The translations under genes were made by a program, and so were the position numbers. The notes beneath the pieces are model-generated. The model worked only from the letters and a program-made list of their open reading frames with translations, did not search any database and was not told the origin of the DNA. 64,000 bases of DNA from CAZMRQ01 sp964568795. GTDB taxonomy: Bacteria; Pseudomonadota; Gammaproteobacteria; Comchoanobacterales; Comchoanobacteraceae. This document shows, piece after piece, positions 1 to 9,150 of the stretch (its first letter is position 1; every line of letters starts with the position of its first letter). The stretch is from contig CAZMRQ010000004.1 of assembly GCA_964568795.1 (NCBI GenBank), positions 1-64,000 on the forward strand. Direction: 5' to 3'.

Positions 1-93
1 GTCGTGCCCTATGCTCCCCCTCGCAAGAGAAAGAGACCTAATCCAACTACAGAAAATAACGGCTCCAACAAAGATAGGTCACCATCTCCGTAA
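1..93 (+). CDS. C-terminal tail of an unknown protein with a basic NLS-like patch (5' partial)
   Basis: Frame 1 is open from the first base to a TAA at 91-93, giving 30 residues that cannot be assigned to a family. The tail is rich in Pro, Lys, Arg, Ser and Asn and contains PPRKRKRPNP. This resembles a classical monopartite nuclear localisation signal (K-K/R-x-K/R), followed by a polar stretch ending in SPSP. It ends one base before the stop of the convergent glutamate dehydrogenase gene, which supports it being a real gene end. The function cannot be judged because the body of the gene lies outside the window. Confidence 0.5.
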   Translation, partial: VVPYAPPRKRKRPNPTTENNGSNKDRSPSP

Positions 94-94
94 A

Positions 95-3000
95 CTATTT
101 AGCCAACGGAACATCCGTTATCACCGACACAAAATTCTCGAGTCGGCGATTAGCTAAATGCAAGATAGCCAGATCTTTACGTCCAGAAGCCATAAGATCT
201 GCTACGAACAGTTTCCAGTTATCCACTTTACGCTTATGAATAACAAGCCATTGCTTGATAGATTGCTGCAATATGACATTATCGTCCTGAACACGTTCAC
301 ATATATTGATGACTAAGCGGTTAGTTGAAGCATCACACCCACTGCGTAAAAGGCCTTTTTGCATCCTATCCCACTGGTTACTGCCTGTATGTTTATGTAT
401 TTTTTTTCGTAGCCAAGTAATATTTAACTGATCAATTAAACCAAAATAGTATTCTGTGACTAAACGCTGACTTTTACCTGTCATAAAGGCAATGAAGTCG
501 ATATTTATCCTATACCTTACTTCAAAAACGCGTTCAACACCTTGTACTGCAAGACCATCACTTAAAACTTGACGTAGTAAATAACATGGTTTAGTAATTT
601 GCGTCTGACTCGCTTTTGATAAATAACTCTGTACTTCATAGCTTTCACATCCATTGACATGCAAATATTCAATGAACCCATCCCGAACAGATACATCCTC
701 TCCCATACTCAGCAGCCACCTAATCGCATCTTTAACTGCCTGTTGATAACATTCAATCAAATCCATCCCATCTTTAGGGCCGAGTGACCATATGGCTTTC
801 TGAATCTCCGGTAGGAGCTTATCGAGATTATAAATGTCTCGCACATGTATATACATCAATACAATATCTGCCAAACTACAATCAAGATCATTAATTAAGT
901 CAAAAATAAAGAGCAACCCAACATCCGAGACCAAACGGTTTGTTATCATCATTGCCACTATAGATTGACGTAGTGGATGCTTTTTATAAGCCTTTGAGAA
1001 ACTATCGCCTAATTGTTTTGGGAAATAACTGTATAGATATGATTCAACCAGTTCATTATCTATCAGTGACATTTTTTCTATTTCACTTTTTAAATATAAT
1101 TTTCCGTAAGAAAGAATCACTGCTAACTCTGGACGTGTTAATCCTTGATTATGAGATTGACGCCATTCAAGCTGATCATGCGATGGCAAACATTCATCAT
1201 CAATGTCTAAGCCTCCCACTTTGACCAACTCATCTATAAGTGTTTTGATTGACCACGTTTTTGAGCCATATCTCTGCAATATAGACAATGATATATTTTG
1301 CTCAATATTATGCTGCAATACACTTTTTTCAACATCACCCTCTATTCCCTTCAACAGAATATTTCTTTCATCAAATGTCATCTCAGCGTTATCGACAAGT
1401 GGCTGCAATGCTATTTTAATATTAACCTCGTGATCTGAGCAATCAACACCCCCTGAATTATCAATAAAGTCTGTATTGACCAACCCACCAGCTTGCGCAT
1501 ATTCAATCCTTGCTTCTTGTGTTAAGCCAAGATTGCCACCCTCGATGATAACCTTGGATCGCAACTGGTGAGCGTTTATTCTGCAACCCACATTCTGCAT
1601 GTCACCTACTTCGACCTGCGTCTGATCAGTTGCTTTAACATATGTGCCAATGCCTCCATTCCATATCACATCGACACTTGCTGACAAAATAGCTTTAATG
1701 AGATCATTTGGACTCAATCTTTGCCTAGATAGCTCCAATGACTTCATAGCTTCGAGAGAAATTTCGATAACTTTCTCTGCTCGATCGTAGACCCCTCCAC
1801 CTATTGACAACAGTTCTTTCTGGTAGCTGTCCCACTGCAGTTCTTTTTCAAAGAGCCTTTTTCTTTCCTGGAAACTTATGCCGACATCTGGATGTGGATC
1901 AATAAATATATGTCTGTGATTAAACGCTGCGATCAGTCTAATTTGATTTGATAACACCATGCCATTGCCAAACACATCTCCAGACATGTCACCGATGCCT
2001 ACAACCGTGAATGGTTTCTCATGAAGACGCGATAATTGATGAAAATACCAACGCAAGGATTGCCATGCACCTTTAGCTGTGATACCCATAGCTTTGTGAT
2101 CATATCCATGACGCCCTCCTGATGCAAAAGCATCTTTTAACCAAAATTGATGACTCACTGCAATTTCATTTGCATAGTCCGAATATGTCGCTGTTCCTTT
2201 ATCGGCTGCCACAACAAGGTATGAGTCAGGATCGTCATAAGATATGACTTTATTGGCGCAAATTAATTTTTGATCTATGTAATTATCTGTTAGTGATAGC
2301 AATGCATTCATCATACTGGCATAACATGCCAGCGCTAACGCTTTCACCTCAGATGGACAAAGTCCTTCTTTCTCTTTTAAGAAAAAGCCCCCTTTGGCTC
2401 CAGCAGGAACAATGAGCGCATTCTTGACTGATTGAGCCTTAGCTAACATAGCCACTTCAGTGCGATAATCTTCTCTATCAGACCACCGTATGCCTCCTCG
2501 TGATATTCTGCCACCACGTAAATGAACTCCTTCAAAAACACGATCATATATAAAGATTTCGTACATCGGGCATGGCATAGGCATGTCTGGGACATCTTGT
2601 GAATGAACTTTTATACCGAGACATTCTGCCTCACTAGTAAACATGCTGGTACGCACAGTTGCCTTCATAGCTTCAAAGATAGCACGCAAGGCTCTGTCAG
2701 CATCAGACTTGAAAACATCATCGAGATACCCACGGGTATTTCTCTCCGATTTCCTAAGAGAATATTTGCTTGCATTCAAACCAAACTTATCTTGAAAATA
2801 TGAAACCAGAGAATGCGCCATTTCACTGTACTGAGTAAGGTATTTCTCGATCATGGCACGATCTATAGAAAAGTGTATTTGTTTGAGGTAGGATATATAA
2901 CAACGCAGTATTTTTAGCTGCTGAAGCCTTAGTCCTTCGGACAAGACTAACATATTCAAAATATCACACTCGCAACGCCCACTTAAAGTTTCTTCAAAAA

Positions 3001-4807
3001 TCGATTGAAAAAGCTCTATCTTAGCTGGGTCTGTTTCAATGAGTGACACAGTATGGCAATCACTAATATAGACTTTTTCTCCGTACAACGAACATTGACA
3101 TGACTGCTCATATAGAAGCTTTAATCCAAACGATTGCAAAACAGGGAAGATGTCTTGTAAAGTAAAATCTCGCTGGTGAAATTGGTAGACCCTGATACGA
3201 AAACCCCTCTTGTCTTCTGCTTGACCAATGACTGTCACAAGCGGTTTACTTTCACCCAAATCATTAAATATTTTAATGTCAGCTGCTGAAACTTCAGGAG
3301 AAAATATAGCTTTATATTTATCATTAAGATAAGCATGATTTTTATAGAGTGTTTTAAACTCATCATGACTGTACAAATTATGCAATGATTGTTCCCAAAG
3401 TTCATCCCATGTAATGCATATATCCTTTATCCTTTGATTTAATTCTTTTATATCACCCCGAACGGAGGAATTTTCTCTAATCTGTATATTAAAGTGTAAA
3501 CGAACTAGTGATGACTCATCATAGTATGGCTGTAAAACTGCTGAGTACCCATCAAAAAAGTCCAGCAGCTCTTGCTGAATAAGGTGCTTGGCTTTAGTGT
3601 TGTATTTATCACGAGGTATAAAGAGAATGCATGAGTAAAAATGATCAAAGATATCCTTGCGTGCATACAAATATGGATGAGGACTTTCATGCACGCCCAT
3701 ACACATCATTGCTATATTCGATAAATCCTTGACAGATGCTTGAAATAACTCCTCTCGCGGTAAATTTTTGATTATATGCGAAAGAAGCTTATTTGAATAC
3801 CGGGAACTTGATTGCAAACGCTCTTCAATGGCTTCCACTTTCTCACGAAGCAACGGTATCTTTGTCGGATCACTGTCGTAGGCATCCGATGTCAATAAAC
3901 CCACAACCCTTACCTCGCCGATGATACTTCCGTCTTCACCCAGTATCCTTAAGCAGATCATATCAGTCACAACTGGTCGGTGGACTGTTGAGTGTGTTTT
4001 TGTTTTAGTAATATAGAATAGTGCTTCTTGCTTATCGTTAATGGGATTAGGTAAGCCGCATAATAATGGACGGTCAAATTGTTCTGGTGGCTCTATCATG
4101 ACCCCACAACCGCTTCCAATAACAAATTGCATCATGTTCTTCCCTTTCTGCACAATACGATAAGATCTCGAGCCTAAAAATGTAAAATACTGTCCAAGCC
4201 ACTCAAAAAAGTCGCGATATATTTTCATCTCTTTGTGTGATATAAAGCCTTTATCTATAGCATGACACCATGACTGTGACGCATTCATCATATTTTCTTT
4301 GATAACACCCCAATCAGATACAGCACGTGATACATCTCTGAATGTTATGAGCAGCGACTCAATCAAAGCATCATCTGATATATTTGAGCTGCTAGAAACG
4401 ATGACAGCAATATAGCTAAGCGCCTGTTTTTTATTATGGTGAACAAAATTATATGAAGACAGTATGCTAAAGCCATGATTAACAATACACATCTTCGCAG
4501 AACTAACTAAAAACGGCATATCGTTTTGAGTAATCAGTATGCGCAAGCACCCATTTTTCTTATTTAGAGGATGCTCAATCGACTGGACCTGAATGAGCGG
4601 ATAATCTTGAATCGGATCATTCAACAACCAATGACTCAATATAATATCCCGATAAAAATCATAACATTCTGAAAATACGTCATTAATGCAAAAGGCACTT
4701 GTGTACTTCAGCAAAAAATCATCAAACATTTTTCTTCTTCGAAATTTTTTAGCGACGAGACCTAACAACTTAGTACACAACGCTGATTGAAATTGTTTAG
4801 ACAACAC
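95..4807 (-). CDS. gdhB: NAD-specific glutamate dehydrogenase, large (about 180 kDa) type
   Basis: About 1570 residues, the usual size for the large bacterial NAD-GDH family (COG2902), which oxidatively deaminates L-glutamate to 2-oxoglutarate and ammonia in the cytoplasm. The catalytic half carries hallmark strings such as GGRISRGGIRWSDR, the lysine-containing VPAGAKGGFF, GIGDMSGDVFGNGM and FIDPHPD. The long N-terminal half is the regulatory region typical of this family. The reading frame is open from a TTG at 4819. A GTG at 4805-4807 sits five bases after a perfect GGAGG, so I place the start there. The gene is divergent from the two-component genes. It probably feeds the TCA cycle from host glutamate. 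Confidence 0.95.
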   Translation of the reverse strand: MLSKQFQSALCTKLLGLVAKKFRRRKMFDDFLLKYTSAFCINDVFSECYDFYRDIILSHWLLNDPIQDYPLIQVQSIEHPLNKKNGCLRILITQNDMPFLVSSAKMCIVNHGFSILSSYNFVHHNKKQALSYIAVIVSSSSNISDDALIESLLITFRDVSRAVSDWGVIKENMMNASQSWCHAIDKGFISHKEMKIYRDFFEWLGQYFTFLGSRSYRIVQKGKNMMQFVIGSGCGVMIEPPEQFDRPLLCGLPNPINDKQEALFYITKTKTHSTVHRPVVTDMICLRILGEDGSIIGEVRVVGLLTSDAYDSDPTKIPLLREKVEAIEERLQSSSRYSNKLLSHIIKNLPREELFQASVKDLSNIAMMCMGVHESPHPYLYARKDIFDHFYSCILFIPRDKYNTKAKHLIQQELLDFFDGYSAVLQPYYDESSLVRLHFNIQIRENSSVRGDIKELNQRIKDICITWDELWEQSLHNLYSHDEFKTLYKNHAYLNDKYKAIFSPEVSAADIKIFNDLGESKPLVTVIGQAEDKRGFRIRVYQFHQRDFTLQDIFPVLQSFGLKLLYEQSCQCSLYGEKVYISDCHTVSLIETDPAKIELFQSIFEETLSGRCECDILNMLVLSEGLRLQQLKILRCYISYLKQIHFSIDRAMIEKYLTQYSEMAHSLVSYFQDKFGLNASKYSLRKSERNTRGYLDDVFKSDADRALRAIFEAMKATVRTSMFTSEAECLGIKVHSQDVPDMPMPCPMYEIFIYDRVFEGVHLRGGRISRGGIRWSDREDYRTEVAMLAKAQSVKNALIVPAGAKGGFFLKEKEGLCPSEVKALALACYASMMNALLSLTDNYIDQKLICANKVISYDDPDSYLVVAADKGTATYSDYANEIAVSHQFWLKDAFASGGRHGYDHKAMGITAKGAWQSLRWYFHQLSRLHEKPFTVVGIGDMSGDVFGNGMVLSNQIRLIAAFNHRHIFIDPHPDVGISFQERKRLFEKELQWDSYQKELLSIGGGVYDRAEKVIEISLEAMKSLELSRQRLSPNDLIKAILSASVDVIWNGGIGTYVKATDQTQVEVGDMQNVGCRINAHQLRSKVIIEGGNLGLTQEARIEYAQAGGLVNTDFIDNSGGVDCSDHEVNIKIALQPLVDNAEMTFDERNILLKGIEGDVEKSVLQHNIEQNISLSILQRYGSKTWSIKTLIDELVKVGGLDIDDECLPSHDQLEWRQSHNQGLTRPELAVILSYGKLYLKSEIEKMSLIDNELVESYLYSYFPKQLGDSFSKAYKKHPLRQSIVAMMITNRLVSDVGLLFIFDLINDLDCSLADIVLMYIHVRDIYNLDKLLPEIQKAIWSLGPKDGMDLIECYQQAVKDAIRWLLSMGEDVSVRDGFIEYLHVNGCESYEVQSYLSKASQTQITKPCYLLRQVLSDGLAVQGVERVFEVRYRINIDFIAFMTGKSQRLVTEYYFGLIDQLNITWLRKKIHKHTGSNQWDRMQKGLLRSGCDASTNRLVINICERVQDDNVILQQSIKQWLVIHKRKVDNWKLFVADLMASGRKDLAILHLANRRLENFVSVITDVPLAK

Positions 4808-4852
4808 TCTACCCTCCAATGGCTTACTATCACTATAACCTAAGTAAAATCA

Positions 4853-4882
4853 TTAGACAAATTGTGATTTACATATTATGAT
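4853..4882 (+). promoter_or_regulatory. Possible sigma70-type promoter for the two-component operon
   Basis: TTAGAC (4853-4858) and TATGAT (4877-4882) are separated by 18 bases, about 32 bases before the response-regulator start codon. The -10 is good, the -35 is weak and the spacer is slightly long. It lies in the divergent gap with the glutamate dehydrogenase gene. Confidence 0.35.
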
Positions 4883-4914
4883 AGGGAACATATTAGTTTG
4901 CCCTTGGAGAAGTT

Positions 4915-5583
4915 ATGAGATTACTATTAGTAGAAGATGATAAATTACTTGGCAGAAGCGTTTGTAATGGACTAGAACAAGTATATAAATATACAGTTGA
5001 CTGGGTCACTGATGGTATTATGGCACTCAACGCCATCAATAATGAAAATTTTGACTTAGTCATACTCGACTTAGGTCTTCCAAGAAAATCAGGCCTCGAT
5101 GTTCTGAAAGAAATACGCCAATCCCAGAATAAAATACCTGTGCTCATTCTAACTGCGCGCGATAGCCTCGATGACCGAGTCCAAGGACTTGATCTTGGGG
5201 GAGATAGCTATATGACCAAGCCATTTGATCTCGATGAATTGGCGGCTTACATACGTGTCCTGCTTCGTCGCTCAAGCAATAATCGCGCACAACCGGACAT
5301 TACCATAGGAAATGTCTCTCTGGATCCTGCTGCCTATAAGGTCACTCTCTCTGGAGAGAAGGTCATGTTTTCACGTCGTGAATTCACTATTATTCAGAAG
5401 CTTATGGAATGCACTGGTCGTGTTGTTACCAGGGAAATATTAAATCAATCCATGTACGGCTGGGGTGATGATGTTGACAGCAATACTATTGAAGTGCATA
5501 TCCATAATATAAGAAAGAAACTTGGCAATCACCTCCTAATTAGGACTATACGTGGTGTGGGTTATATTATTGAAGGAAAATGA
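4915..5583 (+). CDS. OmpR/PhoB-family response regulator
   Basis: 222 residues with an N-terminal receiver domain (about 1-115) and a C-terminal winged-helix DNA-binding domain (about 125-220). Receiver landmarks are the acidic pair E7/D8-D9, phospho-acceptor D52 in VILDLGLP, and the lysine in MTKPFDLDE. The output domain has the OmpR-type SRREFTIIQKL and RTIRGVGYII strings. The start has GGAGA five to six bases upstream. It overlaps the next gene by four bases (ATGA), so the two form a translationally coupled sensor/regulator pair. The family position is nearest QseB/PmrA-type regulators as far as I can tell by eye. The target genes are unknown. Confidence 0.92.
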   Translation: MRLLLVEDDKLLGRSVCNGLEQVYKYTVDWVTDGIMALNAINNENFDLVILDLGLPRKSGLDVLKEIRQSQNKIPVLILTARDSLDDRVQGLDLGGDSYMTKPFDLDELAAYIRVLLRRSSNNRAQPDITIGNVSLDPAAYKVTLSGEKVMFSRREFTIIQKLMECTGRVVTREILNQSMYGWGDDVDSNTIEVHIHNIRKKLGNHLLIRTIRGVGYIIEGK

Positions 5584-6992
5584 AACAATCTCTAAGACAA
5601 TTTCTAACCTTCAACCTACTCCTTTCTGTAGGATTTGTCGCGCTGATCGCCATTTCAGGAAATGTATTTTTTAAATACCGAGATGTTAAGCCTCACTTAG
5701 ATGCTCAACTATCGCTTACTGCTCTTAATATGGGGGCAGTACTCGATCACTTTCAAAATAAAGACGACATAGATATCATTCAAAAAAAAATAAATGAGAT
5801 CCCTGATCAAATTAAAAACATACACTACGATAACCATGATTTAGATGAGGTCATTGGTGATGCGCTCAGAAGCGTACAATTTCAGATTTGGAATGCTGAT
5901 GGGACCATGCTTCTAAAATCACCTCACGCACCTCTTTCCACCTATGATAACCACGAAGGGTTTTACTACACCTCACAAAATGGCATTGAATGGCGCGTAT
6001 TTTCCCACACCATACCCCAAACAAAAAGACATATCGTTGCATTTCAACGTCACGACATTAGGCTCGGATTTGAAAGACAAGTTATATATGACTCCATTCT
6101 TATAATAGGCATTACATTCGTCCTGCTATCCATCGCGGTATGGCTCATTATCAACCGTGGTCTTATGGGCCTAGATACCGCAGCAGTAGAGTTACGCGGC
6201 CGCGATCCTTCCAATCTCACACCTATTAAATTTGATCTGATGCCCTCTGAGCTGGAACCACTAATACAAGCTATTAATCAATTATTTATGCAATTAGCTA
6301 AAGCACTCGAGCGGGAAAGGCGGTTTGCTGGAGATGCAGCTCATGAAATCAAAACACCCATCACCGCGATAAAAACCATCTCGCAAACCCTTCTTTCATG
6401 TGAGAGTGAAGCCAAGAAAAAACATATGATTGAAGAAATCATTACCGGGGTTGATCGCTCAACACATATTATTGACCAACTGCTGACACTTAGCAGAACA
6501 TTGCCAGAAGCTACCAAAAAGTCCTCCAGTGCCTGCAATATTGTAAAAATATGCAGCAAGGTTATTGCTGACCTTATACCTAAAGCACTCAATCATAACA
6601 CCAACATCACGCTAAATAGACCTGAAAGAGACGTTTGTATCATGGGGAACATAACCTCTTTTGAAATCATGATTCACAACCTCATCGATAATGCGATTAA
6701 GTATAGCCCTGAGAACTCAACTATCAATGTTTCTATTGCTGCAGAGAAAGGAAAAGTGTCGCTTATAGTTGCGGATAATGGTGGTGGAGTTGATGAAAAA
6801 CATTTAAAACACCTCACAGATAGATTCTATAGAGTCTATGGCCATGATAAATCTGGGAGTGGTCTCGGTCTAAATATTGTTAGTCAGCTTGTCGATCTTC
6901 ACAAAGGCAGTATTTTACTAAAAAACGCCACCCATCACACTGGCAGCAAAGGGCTTGTATGTACGTTGACTTTTCCAGAGTTTTATTCCTAA
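5580..6992 (+). CDS. Membrane sensor histidine kinase (QseC-like)
   Basis: 470 residues: a first membrane span at about 12-31, a periplasmic sensor region of about 135 residues, a second span at about 168-192, a HAMP-like linker, the H-box with H255 in DAAHEIKTPI, the N-box HNLIDNAIKYSP, and G-boxes DNGGG and GSGLGLNIV. Autophosphorylation on H255 and transfer to the receiver encoded just upstream are expected. The H-box has Ile-Lys where most family members have Leu-Arg, a conservative change. The start overlaps the regulator stop by four bases. The sensed signal cannot be inferred. Confidence 0.92.
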   Translation: MKQSLRQFLTFNLLLSVGFVALIAISGNVFFKYRDVKPHLDAQLSLTALNMGAVLDHFQNKDDIDIIQKKINEIPDQIKNIHYDNHDLDEVIGDALRSVQFQIWNADGTMLLKSPHAPLSTYDNHEGFYYTSQNGIEWRVFSHTIPQTKRHIVAFQRHDIRLGFERQVIYDSILIIGITFVLLSIAVWLIINRGLMGLDTAAVELRGRDPSNLTPIKFDLMPSELEPLIQAINQLFMQLAKALERERRFAGDAAHEIKTPITAIKTISQTLLSCESEAKKKHMIEEIITGVDRSTHIIDQLLTLSRTLPEATKKSSSACNIVKICSKVIADLIPKALNHNTNITLNRPERDVCIMGNITSFEIMIHNLIDNAIKYSPENSTINVSIAAEKGKVSLIVADNGGGVDEKHLKHLTDRFYRVYGHDKSGSGLGLNIVSQLVDLHKGSILLKNATHHTGSKGLVCTLTFPEFYS

Positions 6993-7027
6993 ATCAATCA
7001 TTAAACAATGGTGAGACACTCGAGGGT

Positions 7028-9061
7028 CTAACATGAGCATTTAGGACTAGATTGCTTTGCTACACCTGGCTGACATGATGCTACATCTCTATTTCTCAGT
7101 GAAGCAAAATCACCTCTTTTCTCACCCTGAAATTTTTCTGCGGAAGTGTGTGCTGACTTTTTACTATCATTTGCAGCTGTCTTTTGAAAAAGCATAAAAA
7201 ATAAGGCGCAAAAGGTGAAGGGGATACGATAAAACTCAGGTATATTTTGCCATACATGATCATTTTTAATAAGCTGCATAAAATGACTGAATGAAATAAC
7301 CTTGGCAAATCGGTAAAGGCTCTTCCAAGACTTTAGTCGCAATGATCTTTTTTTATGTAGATAATCTTTTAGCGACTCTCTTATAACTTTGTCAGACTGA
7401 CTTAATTTCAAATCGAGTTTTATCTTATTGATCACACATTGATTACTATTATCAGCTTTATAACAAGTCATATACTGACGCCAGTATTCCTCTACAGTCA
7501 AATTCTCAACATACACTGATAGCAATTGACTAAAACTCTTCGTCTTTAAATGTTCCATCTGTCGGCTGTTCAGACCGAAATAGGTCTGAAAGGTACCACT
7601 GCATTTCTCCTGTATATTTTTCATATATGCCTTTATGTGATTTAGACTTGTCCCTTCTACAGCTTTCAACTTAGCCGCCATGTCATCTGTATACCTTTGA
7701 ATACATTCATTATTTGAGCCGTACAGTGCAGCTTGAAAATCGACATCATTCTTGACTCGATCAAGAACATAGTACTGCATCAATGATTGACTTTTATCTG
7801 GTGTTAATTTGAAATCTATATCAAATCTGCAAGCAAAGACATCCGCGCATAGTTGAAAACTTGATCCAGGACACCTGTCTTTAAATTGAGAAAGGAAACG
7901 TTGCAATTCGCTCTCAGAGAATTTGCTACAATTCGCTTTGTACCTGTCTTTGTAGTCTTGCACATCAAATGAAAACAACAACGTATCATTAAGTAACTCA
8001 ACATTCTCCATTAAAAAGGTTTGCAATTTGTCACGCATGTCGCGAGCTGACTCTTTATAAAACATTTCTTCATACATATTATACAGAAAGCTAGCATACC
8101 CAGCCGGACAATAACCTACATCGTTAGGCCTCCCATCACTGTAAGTATTAAGCTGTTTGAACATGTCTGTGATACATCTAAAGCGCGCCTGTTTTATTTC
8201 TTCACTCTGCCGAGATGCATGGATACAATAGACTTCAAAAGCAGTACGTGTAGAAAACATATGTCCATGATTGTTAGTCATCCTATGATGTTCATAGTAA
8301 GGGAATGTCATTGCCTTTTTGATCATAGCGAGTTCTTGTGGTGAATAGTCCATGCTATTGCTATCTAAGAAATCGTTATAAGCCTGTACTGCGCTTAAAG
8401 CATAATGATTTTCATCACGAGCAAGAGATATAAATGGAACTAAAACACTCCCTAGAAGAGACATGACTGAACAAACAAGGTGATTTTCAATAACATTTGG
8501 ATCCAATACAACAGATGAAGAGGGCTTATCTATTATCTCGCTTATGTAGTAATCAAAGACACAATGTAATCTCATAAATACTTGTGTCGTTATATCTTCA
8601 CAACCACTTGAGAGATCAGCCAAACCATAGAACACATTTTCTAAATGAGGCCTACTCTCAAAAAAACTCCTAAGGCATTGAATATATGCCGAAAAACGCT
8701 CTGGTTGAGTGAAAGTCCTCATCTCTGCAAGACCATCTTGAGGAACTTTTTCGTGCGCATATTGAAAATCTCTTGGAACACACATAAATACGCTATCGAG
8801 TTGACCTTTTTCTTCTTCTGATAGATTTTGCCCATAGTCAATCAGACTTCCCAGATTTCCAGCAGTAAACGTGTGCCCCCAACCAGCCTCTTTTTCCTTC
8901 TTTGCTAAATATGCTGCGACATCTCCTGGGATTTCTCCTTCTGGTCCATTATGCAAGCGTGCAAAATGTGCATCTCGGGTTTCATCCGCATTTGGGAGAG
9001 CTCGTACTTGTCTAGATATTGGCATGGCATAAAAACTTATTTGACTCCATGATAATCTCAT
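7028..9061 (-). CDS. Candidate effector with NEL (IpaH/SspH-type E3 ubiquitin ligase)-like segment
   Basis: 677 residues, no whole-protein family recognised. Residues about 120-165 match the catalytic core pattern of the bacterial novel E3 ligase (NEL) domain. An F-S-A-Y segment (FSA-F/Y in IpaH proteins) leads to F-x-x-x-A-D followed by S-G-C-E-D, placing a candidate catalytic C154 in the C-x-D motif (C154-E155-D156). No leucine-rich repeats precede it, unlike IpaH/SspH. The rest is mostly helical and Cys-rich, with a hydrophobic stretch near residues 600-620. The protein ends in Pro-Lys-Cys-Ser-Cys, a CXC terminus as in Rab GTPases. There is no signal peptide and no clear Shine-Dalgarno; M13 is an alternative start. 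The gene stands alone, convergent with the sensor kinase. The E3 assignment is my inference from motif matching. Confidence 0.6.
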   Translation of the reverse strand: MRLSWSQISFYAMPISRQVRALPNADETRDAHFARLHNGPEGEIPGDVAAYLAKKEKEAGWGHTFTAGNLGSLIDYGQNLSEEEKGQLDSVFMCVPRDFQYAHEKVPQDGLAEMRTFTQPERFSAYIQCLRSFFESRPHLENVFYGLADLSSGCEDITTQVFMRLHCVFDYYISEIIDKPSSSVVLDPNVIENHLVCSVMSLLGSVLVPFISLARDENHYALSAVQAYNDFLDSNSMDYSPQELAMIKKAMTFPYYEHHRMTNNHGHMFSTRTAFEVYCIHASRQSEEIKQARFRCITDMFKQLNTYSDGRPNDVGYCPAGYASFLYNMYEEMFYKESARDMRDKLQTFLMENVELLNDTLLFSFDVQDYKDRYKANCSKFSESELQRFLSQFKDRCPGSSFQLCADVFACRFDIDFKLTPDKSQSLMQYYVLDRVKNDVDFQAALYGSNNECIQRYTDDMAAKLKAVEGTSLNHIKAYMKNIQEKCSGTFQTYFGLNSRQMEHLKTKSFSQLLSVYVENLTVEEYWRQYMTCYKADNSNQCVINKIKLDLKLSQSDKVIRESLKDYLHKKRSLRLKSWKSLYRFAKVISFSHFMQLIKNDHVWQNIPEFYRIPFTFCALFFMLFQKTAANDSKKSAHTSAEKFQGEKRGDFASLRNRDVASCQPGVAKQSSPKCSC

Positions 9062-9150
9062 AAATCCATGATTCTTGTCAAGATGTATTTAACAACCTCT
9101 TGACTAGGCAAGTCTTCAAATGTACCATGCAAAAAATTGGATCTTATTAA

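Noticed and set aside
95..4819. Several plus-strand open frames inside the glutamate dehydrogenase gene
   Set aside because: They lie antisense to a long, highly conserved coding sequence and show no family features.
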